Source: Tetragonia tetragonoides (taxonomy: Eukaryota; Streptophyta; Magnoliopsida; Caryophyllales; Aizoaceae). Taken from it: DNA of 64,000 nucleotides. The stretch's first letter is position 1, and every line of letters starts with the position of its first letter. Under the pieces are notes generated by a model that worked only from the letters and a program-made list of their open reading frames with translations, had not been told where the DNA came from and ran no database searches. The stretch is taken from assembly GCA_038025085.1 (NCBI GenBank), contig CM076146.1, positions 26,358,501-26,422,500 of the forward strand, read 5' to 3'. A program made the translations under genes and the position numbers. Positions 1 to 11,462 of this stretch are shown here, in pieces.

Positions 1-321
1 GATGCAAACATTAGCCCACTTCATTGAGCACGGCCCAAGTCGGAAACCCTTAACTGCACACGCTTGGGGAGTACTCCACTCAGTACTCTCGAGATAGACC
101 ACCTAAGAATTTCCCCTGATATACATCGTTGTTATTCAATGCACAATTAATTAAATCTTGCTTGTGATGAACAGCTTGAACTAGAAAACTACATAATCAT
201 TGGATTCAGTTGCCATTTATATAAAAGTTATCATATGATCAATACGATATATGTATACAACAACATGATCATTTGCTACATACAACTAACATACTTTTGT
301 ACAATTTTGGACTCTTTACAG

Positions 322-2962
322 TCACGGCGATGCAATTCCCATTCGTTGCTCTCTCTCTGATTCAACAGTGGCCTGACCGATACGATCTCGTCTTGCTTAA
401 TACTCTACTACAAGGCATAGATTACATTACAGTCCTGAAGCACATATTAACCATCAATGCCGATATGCCTGTAGTTTGTAAGTTCTAACTAATCCTTTTC
501 TCTCACTCTATATGCCAATGAGGTCTCGGCCTAATGTTTAATGCTGAGGTCTGAGATCTACGGTACTAGATTTTGGTTCGATTACATGTATTGTTAACTT
601 TTCTACTGTCTCTCTTTGATCTCCATTATAATTTCATGCAGTGATGTCTTTTAAGAAGCCAGATGCTGAGATTACCTTAACGGCCTTACAAAATGGGGCA
701 AGGTTTGTTCTAGATTAGCCAAAGAAACATCATTTACAAAACTTATGGCAACATGCTCTCTACTTGAGATACGAAACGAAACGAAGAGCTCCTACCTTAG
801 ATAAATGGAATGCTCTAAGTCATAAAAGCAGGGAAAGCAAAAGAAATGTGCAACGATTACAAAGGCATAAGAAATGTGTAGTTCAGAGGAAAAGGAACAG
901 AGGAAATCACCAACATGGTGTTTCTGAGCTGCAGAACAAATTTCTTGCAGCACCGAAAACTGGTAAGTGTGACAACCAAAAAGCATAGTGATATGTATTT
1001 GTGTTCTTCTTTTAGTACTTAAAACTTTTGTGCTAGTTTGATTGGGATCATTAGGTTGAATTGGACATTCTACATTTCTGTCAAGTGCAATAAGCAAAGA
1101 AATGGCAAATGTACATCTAGAATTCCCAATCCGGATCTTTTATCTCACTTTTAGGATAAAGATGACAAACAAAGTGGGATAGAGGATCCTCACTGCTAGA
1201 ATCCCTTCGTCCCATCGTTATTGTCGCCTTAGCATTTTGAAGTCAAACTAACAAAACATTGACCACAAACTTCTTAGATAGTATAGTAGTTTTGAAACTT
1301 TAAATCAATTACTTTCATAAAAGTAAATATTGAGCAAGTAAAATTGCTTCTTGGAGATTGCTAATGTCTACATATCTAGACAGTCATTTCCGAATAGAAG
1401 AACTGGTAAAAGATTGACTCAAGTTTCTTGATATCCTTCATTATTAGTTGTTGTTTTAAGCTTGTATGGTAAACTGTTTGGCTTGCTATTTGAATATGTT
1501 GTAGAATTTGGTGCACCAACAGCTGGACAGCGAGCGATCTATGAGCCAAATTGGGGACAACTTCAAGTTGCCAGTCATCTCCAGGTTTAATTTTCTGAAT
1601 CTCATTTGTGTTTTCATTAGTTATATGCATCGCATTTAATAGTTATATCCAGTATTTTGGTCATATTTTCACATTCAATCTCCTAACACCAGACAGGCCA
1701 CATTAGGCTTTACCATAAAACAGCTCATGAATGATGGATCAGCTAACATATAGCTACACGTTTACCATGTAAAAGTATCGATATCGTTTAATGGTCAGTT
1801 CGAGTATTACAAATGTGTATAGCCATGGGGTCATCACAATTTCAGGAAAAATGTGAATTATTAAACTTTTAGCATATATTTGCTGTTCAAAGAAACATGG
1901 CTGAACTGTCTGTGATCTGCATTTGCGCACACCCCTTTGTTATGACGTACACGACATTGACAATTGACCTATGAGATTTCATGCTTAAGTTATGCTCTGT
2001 AGGAATGAGCTCAGAGAACGTCTTTTTCTGAAAAGTCTTTGATTTATCTGTTATCCGATTCACTGACTTATAATGATGAATTTTCCAACAGAAGCGAAGG
2101 TCTGAAGATTACCAACAGCCCAAACTCCTCAGAACAAATCTTGCAGAGAGAAGTATGATCCCTAGAGATGGCGTTTTACAGAATAACATTGGAGATATGA
2201 GAGCACCACAGATGCCGATTGCTGGAATCGGAGCTAATAGATGTTGTCTGGGCTCAGCATCATCAAGCCAAGCGCAAATTTTGCCACCAAGTAAACGCGG
2301 TTAACTCAGGACTTGGAACTGGTGCAGGAGATACAGGTTCAGCACATTTGATGTCGAATTCTAATCAGGGAAGAAACATAATTCCAATGAGTCTGCAATC
2401 GAGAATAATGCAAATCAGAAATGCATATAATGCTCAGAGAAACAGAAACTCTAGGAAATCATATGAGACCAGAAATAACTGCGGTTTTGGAACTGGAGCA
2501 CAAATGCAGGCTGCAGAATTGGTTGATTTACCTTTACCTGTTATTTCAGTGCCACTTTTAACAGAATCGGATTTTGCTGCGTTACTTGACTTAACGAGCA
2601 GCAATATGAATCTTTGTTCAGAGAGTCTTCTTACAACTACTACAACAGTTGGTCAACAACTTATCCAATCTGATCAGAACAACCACCAACAAATTGGAGA
2701 AATGCTGACAGATTCAACTGGCCATGTAAACCTTCTGGTAAATGATATCCAAGGACCAATCAATATCAATATAAATATCAACATCAATATGTGTTACGCA
2801 AATCCGGGTATGTCGGAAATGCAAATGTCACAAGGACTTGAAGATGTATATCGACCTCAGATGTTTGATGTCGACTATCCAGATGTCGGAACATCTATGC
2901 AGCTCCTTGACTATGATTTCAACCCTCTTGAGCTACATCCTGAGGTGTGGTTCTACAATTAA
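322..2962 (+). pseudogene. Decayed type-B response regulator (ARR-B-like)
   Basis: Exons can be followed at about 322-477, 642-962, roughly 1498-1584, and 2092 onward, each with GT-AG borders. The first two encode the second half of a receiver domain, the third the end of a GARP/Myb-like DNA-binding domain ending in VASHLQ, as in cytokinin-signalling type-B regulators. The part with the acidic Asp pair is missing and may lie upstream of the window. The phospho-acceptor Asp position reads Asn (LVLLNTLLQGID). An in-frame TAG at 716-718 falls where the family has the conserved Lys-Pro. The GARP reading frame ends at TAA 2302-2304, while a 247-codon Gln/Asn-rich open frame to 2962 continues in the +1 frame. 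Family call is fairly sure; loss of function is inferred from the stop, the missing Asp and the frame change. A phospho-independent relic is an alternative. Confidence 0.65.
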
Positions 2963-3976
2963 ATTTCTACTCAAAAACTAATTTCACATTTAACCCTTGA
3001 TGTTAGACATGTTTTCTTGCCTACTTAACGATACTTGTGTTCACGTACAGCTCGGAAATGGAGATGCAGCTTGGAATCCTTCGAGTAGCAACGGTCCAAC
3101 AGGTGGCAATTTCCGCTGATTGACGACACATTACCTGATGAAGATCCTGCTTTCTCCTTGTAGTTTTTGTGTTGTTAGAACTTACAACTGAAATGTGTTT
3201 GCTTTTCTGAATAAGCAAAATATTCAGTCTATACATCAAGAAGTTGAGAAACAGAATTAGTTTATGCTATTGTTATGAAACTGGGTTGTTTGTATCAGCA
3301 AACTGGACAAGCATGTTGTAATAAGTCATTGTTCGGCTTTCTATATTTCCAGAACCTATGTTACATATTTGGATATGTGCAGTAGCATTTTGAGCCATCT
3401 TCTAAGATCAGTGCAAGCTACCAAACAACCAGGAGATAGATATCAAATCTAGTAAAAGTTGTGCCGGAAAATACTAAAGACAGTTGCCAATACTATTTCA
3501 ATTGTTGATGGGCACTTGCCATTATATCTTATATGGCCATTAAATTTATAAATATCTAAAAATCATAGCATCCAATAAGATGACAAGTGTTTATCGACAG
3601 TCCAACAACTGTAGCTAGCATTTCTCAAGTTGTGTCAATCATTTTGTCACCAAATTATACAGTGGACATAAAAGTTCTAAATCCCTTTTGGAAGATAAGT
3701 AACACAAAGCATTTTGTGATTACCAAAAAAAAAAAAAAAAATTCTCAGACACACACAAAAAAAAAAAAAGGGGAGAAAAGCAAGTATTGTTTGGGAAATA
3801 AGCATTTATAACGGCTAGAAGACTACTATTGCCACGATTATTGTTAACCCAAAAAAGGAATTGGCGCCACCTGGGCCTAAAACTTTGCCTAAAATTATAG
3901 AAATTATGAAAAAATTAGCCGTTAGAAATTCCTTTCCCTCCATAATTAACTCCCATATTTATATCTACTAATCCAT

Positions 3977-3980
<4 letters not shown>
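2963..3980. other. Intergenic, response-regulator relic to LBD gene
   Basis: This stretch holds the 3' flank of the relic and the distal promoter side of the LBD gene. I see A-rich tracts near 3725-3770 and no convincing coding region, RNA gene or transposon border. Confidence 0.5.

Positions 3981-4030
<50 letters not shown>
3981..4030. repeat. (CT)n microsatellite in LBD promoter
   Basis: A run of about 25 CT dinucleotides lies directly upstream of a TATA element. Pyrimidine (Y-patch) tracts at this place are usual in plant core promoters. The length makes it a likely length-variable marker. Confidence 0.9.
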
Positions 4031-4031
<1 letters not shown>

Positions 4032-4034
<3 letters not shown>

Positions 4035-4041
4035 ATAAAAT
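4032..4041 (+). promoter_or_regulatory. TATA box of the LBD gene
   Basis: The sequence TATATAAAAT follows the CT tract and lies about 130 bases before the LBD start codon, which leaves room for a normal 5' leader. Confidence 0.65.
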
Positions 4042-4168
4042 CTTCCATTAGATTATTATTGATCATGCTCAAGCAGAAAAAGATTGAAAATACACAATTG
4101 TAGACAATCTAATTATATTCTCATCAGATTTTTATAATCTAATTATAAATACACAATTGTAGAGAAAA

Positions 4169-6870
4169 ATGACTAATAGTACTCGATGTGCAGCTTGCAA
4201 GTATTTGAGGAGAAGATGCCCTGCAAATTGCATACTCTCTCCATATTTCCCTCCAAATAATCCTCGTAGATTTGAGTTTGTTCACAGAATCTATGGTGCC
4301 AGCAATGTTGCTAGAATGCTTCAGGTACCATTTCCAATTGTATATCTTTGTTGTATATTTTCCCATTTCTTTCATAATTTGTTGGGTCATTTATATAGAT
4401 CACAAACAAAACATACAACTATTCTTGTAATATTCAATTTTCGGCCTAATGCTCTTTTACCAATTTAAAATTCATAGGGTAACAGCTTATTTTCCTGGAA
4501 TTCAAGGAAACAAATTGATGATAAGTAATAAAAAAAAAAAAAATTCTATTTGATTTGATAATAAAGTTCAAAATTTTTCACAGAATAACAATCTCCCCTC
4601 TTAATTAATGCTTGAACTAGAGCAAAGTTACATGTTTCAGCATTATTGTCACTATGATTTTTTTGTACAACTATTATACTAGTGCGAGTTTGTTTAAGTT
4701 TTTGTTTTAGTATACAATCAGTGTGTGACTTAGGAAGGATCTGACTAGCAAAAAAAAAAAAAGACTATTTGTGTAGTATTGAAAATTTTCCACTTGACAA
4801 AAATAAGAGGAGCGATAAGTCTAGAACAATAATCGCGTGTTCATGATAATTAGATTATGTTTCAGTTTTCACCTTGTACTAGGTGTATGCCCCGTGTGAT
4901 GCACGTGCTTGTAGTTTATCATTTGAAAATATATTTTGAATGCTATCAAGAAAATAGGTTGATGATTTATCAATACCGTCTATAATAACTAATATGAAGT
5001 TACCCGTACAAAACCAAAGTTGTGCTATGTGAATATAAAATTGCTTATGTGACATACAATAATAATTGTTTAGCTTTAAATGATAAGTTAAATTTTTTTT
5101 TTTCATACTTTAAAAAAGTATTCAAATAAATAGTTAAATGACAAATTCCCAACCGCGCACCATCTTGATAAAATGTCTTTGCAGCCCGTTAGATTTATAC
5201 ATACATTTGTATGCTTATGTAGTCCATAAATTTATCTACCGAGATTATTAATAGCCAATATACTACTATTGGTTCTTATCTCTCTTTGATTTATACAACA
5301 GCGTTAGATCATCTTTTATATAGGATCATTTTATAGTATGTTCTTTCTTAGAAAATTCATACGCCAAAAAATTTGTTCAAGAAAATAGTTAAGTGATAGG
5401 TTTACAATTAACTACCATTTTCACGTGCTCTGTCAACCGAAATATTAATACCTCTACATGCTTGTATAATTCTATAACTTTCTACCATGACAATACCCAT
5501 TACTAACGTTTTTATTCTTCTTTGGTCTACATTGTATTAAGATTATTAATAATATTTTTTTGATTTAAAAAATTTTTATGTTTAATGTCATGTATTATGC
5601 AACAGTTGTTTGGATCCACATGGCCAAACTAATTTCCTATTTTTCTAATTAAGAAATTGGTTGAAAAAAAAATAATTATATTTACACCTATTTTACTTAA
5701 ATATTGTACTAATTTACTATATTTATCTATCTTCATGGAGAATCACTTATAATTTTGTTTAATATTGTGTATTATGTAGCGATTGTTTATTTGGATTCAT
5801 ATAGACAAATTAATCTTTTATTTTTCTAATTAAAAAAATACTAAAAAAATATGTTTACAACTTACTTAACTATATATTCTACTAATCTATTATTTTTCTC
5901 CATCTTCATGGAGAATCATTAAAAATTTCAGATGTATAATCTACCAAAACATGGACTATATATGTTAGGACTATTTTCTCTTATAAATTAGATTCGTTGT
6001 ACCTAGTTTTTAACATAATTTATTTTAAGTTCATGTACCATATCTATGAAATTAATAATGTTCATGTATCGTAATTAATTAGATAACATAGTTAATGTAT
6101 CAGTCATTAATTATTTGGGTGACATGGCATTGACTTTTAGATATGATGATAATTGGGATCGTGACATGGCATGACACGTGTCGATGCAGCGACGGTCATG
6201 ATCCAACTTTATATATATATATATATTAGATTATTGCATTAGTCAATATTTTACAAACGGAAAAGGAAAAAAAATTCAAGGAATTCTTGTATAAGACCGT
6301 CTCACGGTAAGACAATTAAAAGAAAAAGGTTCTTTCCTTCAAAATGTAACATTCTTTTGTACTTGTTAGTTCAACAGTAACACATTTTGTTCAAAATATA
6401 ACCGTCATTTCAGGGTAAACCGTATATATGTTTTTGGGCTCTACCGATGGAACTGCACTATAACAGTACTTATAACATAATATTATCTTTGAAATTTGCA
6501 TGACAATTACTGAACGTAAAATGACAAATATTGACAAATTTCCATTTCTCTTTTCCTGTGTTAAATGAAACAGAGAATACCAGAACATCAAAGAGAACCA
6601 GCGGCTGATACCTTATACTTTGAGGCACACTGTCGCATAGAAGATCCGGTGTATGGCTGCGTTAAAATCATTGATGAGTTGCAACAAGAGCTACATGCGG
6701 CCCACACTGAACTGACCAAAACCCAAGCTCAGATTGCATTGGTAGTTGATGCTTATGGGCCCCCACTAGAGCTTAATTTTGATCGCGTTGTTAATGATGT
6801 TACCAACTTATTCCCTCAAAACTACAATGATGGACTTTTGTCATTTGATCTGCCGACTTTGGGCCTGTGA
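4169..6870 (+). CDS. LOB/LBD domain transcription factor
   Basis: Two exons, 4169-4324 and 6574-6870, join in phase 0 to give about 150 residues. Exon 1 has the zinc-binding CX2CX6CX3C block (CAACKYLRRRCPANC) and the GAS block with FEFVHRIYGASNVARMLQ. Exon 2 starts with the continuation RIPEHQREPAADTL, then the DPVYGCV motif and a Leu-spaced helix that forms the family's coiled coil. The intron sits right after the Met-Leu-Gln of the GAS block, a usual LBD position, but at 2.25 kb it is long and holds AT-rich repeats. LBD proteins are nuclear DNA-binding regulators of organ boundaries and lateral organs. Both exons are open and all key residues are present, so it looks functional. It is small for the family because the variable C-terminal tail is short. 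Which LBD member it is cannot be told. Confidence 0.9.
5580..5935. repeat. Tandem duplication of ~178 bp in LBD intron
   Basis: Two diverged AT-rich copies start near 5580 and 5757. Both contain a GTTTAAT...GTATTATG block, a stretch like TTTTCTAATTA, and the phrase CTTCATGGAGAATCA at about 5732 and 5910, giving a period near 178 bases. No coding content is seen. Confidence 0.7.
6289..6420. repeat. Foldback-type dispersed repeat piece in LBD intron
   Basis: It starts with CTTGTATAAGACCGTCTCAC and runs through TGTAACAnTnTTTTGT stretches to a related inverted end. A relative lies at about 22840-23000, also with TGTAACATTTTGTTC-like text and a closing AGATCTTCTTATATAAG. It is probably a non-autonomous DNA transposon family. 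Confidence 0.5.
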
Positions 6871-7140
6871 CTTGGGTTGGGCCCATCAAAATAATGATGG
6901 TAGTAAAGTAACTATGGAGTGCTGATGTTATGTAATGATCTTTCTCAATAAAAGTTGACCCCACTATATTGATGTATACAAAAACCTGTATGATGGTGGA
7001 TTAATAGTCTAAATTTTTTAAAATATATCGTTCATGTCCCTAAATATTTTCACTAGTGATTTTGATTCACGATAAACTAAGTCCACACAATACATGCTAA
7101 TCGATCTATCTTATACATAGAGTCATGTTCCCGACGTAAT

Positions 7141-7265
7141 TGTCTAATTGGTGGACATCTTGAATTAAATGTAATCCTCATGACCTCGGTTTGAATTCCC
7201 ACATGAACTTTACTCAACTAAATATCAATGTAATAAGGATTTACGCTTCCCTTCTCTCCAAAAAA
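7141..7265 (+). mobile_element. tRNA-derived SINE-like fragment
   Basis: An A-box-like stretch (TTGGTGGACATC) is followed about 45 bases later by a B-box-like GGTTTGAATTCCC, then about 70 bases of body and an A-rich tail. No terminal duplication was established. The spacing suggests a pol III type retroposon. Confidence 0.4.
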
Positions 7266-7330
7266 GAACAAAAACAAATACTTTTTTAAAGAGCTTTCTC
7301 AAATTATAAGGTTTATTCTACCAATAAATA

Positions 7331-7500
7331 GTTGATGTCAGTGGTTCGACACTCTCATCTTTTAAACAAGATCGAGGATTCGAATTCTTGTGAATGGAAA
7401 AACTATTTAGTGGAAGCACTTACTCCTTCGTGGGCCGACCCAGTGCGAACAAGATTAATCTTGGTGCAAAGGGATTAGATGAACCTGTGGTAAAACCAAA
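7331..7500 (+). mobile_element. tRNA-derived SINE-like fragment
   Basis: Box-A-like TGTCAGTGGTTCGACAC and box-B-like GAGGATTCGAATTC are spaced as in tRNA-derived SINEs. The body that follows is unrelated to the other SINE families in this window. Ends are uncertain. Confidence 0.35.
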
Positions 7501-7561
7501 AAATTACAAGGTTTACTCTTAGCTATTTAACTTAATTTTTAATAAAAAGAAATATAAAAAC

Positions 7562-7935
7562 TTGTTTAAAACGGTTTTATCATAACTTTAGATAAAATGA
7601 GGGTCACTTTTTAGTGTAGCAAGGGTTACATGCTTACAACTCATAAGAAGTGACCCCTACATTTTGAAATATTGACCCCGTTTTGTGTGAATTGGTCCCA
7701 CACAAGACTCACACTTAACAATACTCCGAACAAATAGAGAAAAAAAAAATCAAATAAGTTAGAAATCACTTTAGAAAATACAAAAAAACTTCTATAAGAC
7801 GGTCTTTTTGTAACTTTTGGTGAGACGAGGGTCACTTTTCAATGAAATAAGGGTTACTGCTCACCATAAGTGACCTCTACATTTTTAAATATTGACCATA
7901 TTTTTCTGTGAGTTGGTCTCATACAATACTTACTG
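7562..7935. repeat. Two diverged copies of a ~150-bp repeat
   Basis: Copies at about 7562-7715 and 7787-7935 share blocks such as GAGGGTCACTTTT, AAGTGACC, TACATTTT and ATATTGACC, ending in a TTGGTCnCA stretch. A third relative lies near 28550-28640. No ORF is supported. Confidence 0.65.
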
Positions 7936-7960
7936 TAGAAAATAATGGGAATTTTTTTAG

Positions 7961-8022
7961 GGTGTTACTATTTACCGCCCCTAAATTACTACCTACCGCC
8001 CCTCCAAATTCCAATTTTGCCC
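7961..8022 (+). repeat. Left terminal inverted repeat of the MULE
   Basis: It begins GGTGTTACTATTTACCGCCC and pairs with 14108-14169 read on the minus strand. Confidence 0.85.
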
Positions 8023-8162
8023 TTTTTTAAATTTTCACTCATCCTCTCCCTCTCTAGCTCTCACACCAATTCTCCCTCTCTAACTCTCACACCAATTCTC
8101 CCTCTCTACCACCCACTCTCATACCCAACCTTCATCAACATTCACTCAAGCAATGGCCGCGG

Positions 8163-11100
8163 ATGTCTGCCGGCGACCAGGAAGTGCCGTCGACGGTGGC
8201 GGAGGTAATTTTTTTTTTTGCGCATTTTTTTTGCACGGGCGTCTGAAATTTACGACCGATCCATGGTCCAGGCGTCTGAAATTTTCGCCTAGACCATGGA
8301 TAGGCCGTAAATTACGGACGCCTGTACCATGGTTTAGTCGTAAATCTCGGACGCCTAAACCATGGTTCAGGCGTCTGAGATTTACGCCTGAACCATGGGA
8401 CAGGCGTCCGTGATTTCCGTTTCTTCCATGGTCCAAACGTAAATTTCAGATGCCTGTCCCTTGGTTCACTCGGTTTTGATAGACGTTTGAATTTAAGATT
8501 AAGCTAACATTGTTTTCGTTGTTTTCGTTAGGTTCCTTTGGAGCGGTTCGGTGGTGATGGTGTTGATTACAGTACGCATTTCGTCACTGATGAGTTATTT
8601 GATAGTGATACAGATGCAATTAATTGGGCAAAACAAATTGCCCTTACTATCGGGTTTGAGTTGATAATTTCGTCACACAAGAAGAATGGAAGCGTAAAAT
8701 TGTTAAGATGCAATCGAGGTGAACGCTACAGAGGGGAATTAAGAGACTTAGATACTGCTGCTCGGAAGAATTCGAAAACAAAGGCTTGTAAATGTACGTT
8801 CCAGTTAAGAGCTCAGCAAGTGTATGGGTCCAGTAGTTGGATGATTGTCACATTGCCTGGGATTAGGGGTACGCACAACCATGACTTTGCTGTGTTTCCT
8901 GAGGGATATCGTCAGATGAATGGTCTTAGTCCTGGGTCAAAGAAACTCGTTCGTGACATGACTTCGGCACAAACAAAGCCATGTGCTATCTTGGCGGCTA
9001 TTAAGGAAAAATTTCCCGAGGACAATGCAACTAGACGGCATGTGTACAACCACAGAGATCGTATAAGGAAACTTGATTTTGAAGAGAGAGATGTCATTGG
9101 TCAGTTTCATCATTTAGCTGTGGAGAATAAGTACGTACATTGGACAAGAGCCGACCGAGCTACTAATGAGGTAACTCACGTGTTCATGGCACACCCTACA
9201 TCAATTCAGTTACTTCGGTCTTTTCCTTGGTTGATTGGCTTAGATTCCACGTACAAAACAAACAAGTATAAGATGCCGTTTCTTGAGATAGTGGGGATGA
9301 CTCCAAGCAATAAGAACTTCCTCATAGCTTATGCCATTATGAAGGATGAGACTCAGGCAAGCTATGCGTGGGTCTTAGATAAGTTGAGGATGCTTATTGG
9401 AAATGATGTACACCCAACAGCAATTTTGACCGATCGTGAGCTAGGGTTGATGACACCTATTAGAGAGATATTTCCCGAGAGTGCCCATTTGCTCTGTACA
9501 TGGCACATTAACAAAGTCGTTGAAGACAAAGTGTACAGACTTTGTGGAAAAGATAAGCTTGTCGCACAGAGGTTCAAGAATGGGAGGTGAAAATTTATCA
9601 TGGAAGCTTCCACAGAAGCTGAGTACGATAGAGCAGTGCGTATGATGAAGGATAGTTGGAGGAATTACCCTCACGTGATATCCTATGTAGAGGAGACCTG
9701 GCTGAGATACAAAGAGATGTTTGTGGCTGCGTGGACGAATAAGGTGCTACACCTTGGCAACACTACGACTTGCAGGGTGGAGAGTGCACATGTCGCGCTA
9801 AAACAGTGGTTGAACTCCTCAACTGGAGCTTTGGACAATGTTTGGAACAAGGTCAACAAGTCAATCGAGTCACAAATAACTGAGATCAAGTACACACTTG
9901 AAGACTACAGAAGACGAAGAAGTGTGATGTACTCGGGTTTCCCATTCAACTATCTGACCGGGTATGTTTCCCATTACTGCTTAGAAATATTATGGGCTGA
10001 GCTAAACAGGATGAGAGAATTGAGTCACCAAGTATTTGATCGTTGCGGTTGTGTATTGAGATCCACTCATCAGATCCCGTGTGCGTGTGAGTTGAAAACG
10101 GCCACGGATACGGGCACGCCAATTAGCTTGAATAGTGTCCACAAATTTTGGCGAACACTCGTTATTAGTGATGCAGTGGAGATAGCTACGCTTGACATGA
10201 CTGAGCATCCATCTGAGGACCATCGATACTTTCACTCTCTCGTCGATGAGGTTAACTCAAGCGACCCGGCAGTTGTGCGCAACATATCTGTCCTTATGAA
10301 TGAGCAGCTTCATCCTGAGGAAGCGAGTTACGTCGAGCCGGAAGCGAACACGACAGTCAGAGGTTGACCGAGAGGGAGTTCCTCTACCAGACGTGATCCT
10401 AGTTCATGGGAGTACTCCCAGAGGGGTCGTGGTCGCCCTAGGTCATCCAGTTCGAGCCGCGGGCGTGGTCGTAGCTCATCCTCATCGAGTAACGTCGTGC
10501 GGAGTACTGGTATGAAAACCCATAATTTATTAACATGTACATAATGTTGTTAATTACTTTTTGATAAGTACTATTAATGACTTTCTATTATATTGTCTTG
10601 CAGCTGGACACGCAATAGATATCACTGAATTCTATCATGTTAACAAAATTTCGGGAATCATCATACCTTTCATTGAAGGATATCTCGATGTGCTTGGGGA
10701 TGGTAATTGCGGTTTCCGTGTCATTGCGGACTACGTTTTCGGAGACCAAGAGCAATGGCGATTGACGAGAGTTTGCATTGCACACGAACTCTTAGCTAAC
10801 CGAGCATTGTACGAAAACATATACGGTGAAGGGGTCGACGCTGGTTACCGCCGTATTATGTGGGACGGAGGTGCGTGTAACGATGATCACTGGATGATAG
10901 TAGTTGAGGATTTGTTCCCGATTGCCAACCTCTTCAATGCAGCGATTATGTTATTCGGATACGGCAGCGGAAGGGGGTTATATTCTTGTTACACAGTGCT
11001 ACCGTTGCAAGCACCTTCGACTGCTACACGTCCAAGTAGGGAAATTGTCATAGCTCATTTAGGTGATTCGTACATGCATTATATCCGTCTGAATTTAGCC

Positions 11101-11226
11101 TCAGATTTCCCTGTTCCTCCGATATGCGCAGCATGGTTTACTTCCCGTTCTGATAGTGTCGCTGGTTGGGAGCAAATGTATGTTAGGCGAAGAGCACATT
11201 GGGATCGTTTAGCGAGGTCGACGTAA
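8163..11226 (+). pseudogene. MULE transposase fused to OTU protease domain
   Basis: Exons 8163-8204, 8532-10509 and 10604-11226 join with frame kept at both introns (phase 0, then phase 1). The ATG at 8163 is chosen because it is the start that keeps frame into exon 2. Order: a FAR1/WRKY-GCM1-like zinc region ending in HNHD; the MULE catalytic core with Asp in LDSTYKTN, Asp in TDRE, the LCTWHI motif and Glu in RVESAHVALKQW; a SWIM-like Cys cluster CGCVLRSTHQIPCACEL; an Arg-Gly/Ser-rich linker; then an OTU domain with catalytic DGNC (Cys near residue 709) and a C-terminal MHY His. Two in-frame TGA codons break it, at 9588-9590 (a Trp place) and 10365-10367 (probably CGA before). No indel is seen in about 880 codons. 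Transposase acts in the nucleus on the element ends; the OTU part resembles deubiquitinases, its role here is unknown. Confidence 0.85.
8213..8465. repeat. Palindromic array in transposase first intron
   Basis: About seven units of roughly 30-35 bases alternate in direction. They combine a CCATGG centre with GGCGTC or GACGCC and GTAAATnnCGG-type arms, for example GGCGTCTGAGATTTACGCC. The array fills most of the intron 8205-8531. It is translatable on both strands only by chance. Confidence 0.8.
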
Positions 11227-11462
11227 TTGAATGTTTTGCGTGATTGTTATATTTTTCTACTTATATCATTGTCACATTTTTGTGTGATTGTTATATTTTG
11301 CCCCTTATATTTTTTCGTGATTATTGGAGTTAAATAAAACAACAAATTACAATAAAACAAAAAAGGTGAATAAGAAACAACAAATTACAATAACACAAAT
11401 AAATAACAATAACAATGAAACTCTTATATAAATATATAACAAATTCATCTAGGGTCAATACA
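11227..11462. other. Spacer between convergent MULE genes
   Basis: AT-rich 3' flanks of the two convergent genes meet here. A short direct repeat with GTGATTGTTATATTTT occurs near 11240 and 11282. This is where both transcripts would end. Confidence 0.5.

Noticed and set aside
4870..4925. Helitron end in the LBD intron (CTAGGTGTATGCCCCGTG)
   Set aside because: The text resembles plant Helitron-type ends, but no matching 3' hairpin and CTRR end was found.
8213..8465. CRISPR-like spaced repeats
   Set aside because: Units alternate in direction, spacing is irregular, and the sequence is a plant intron.
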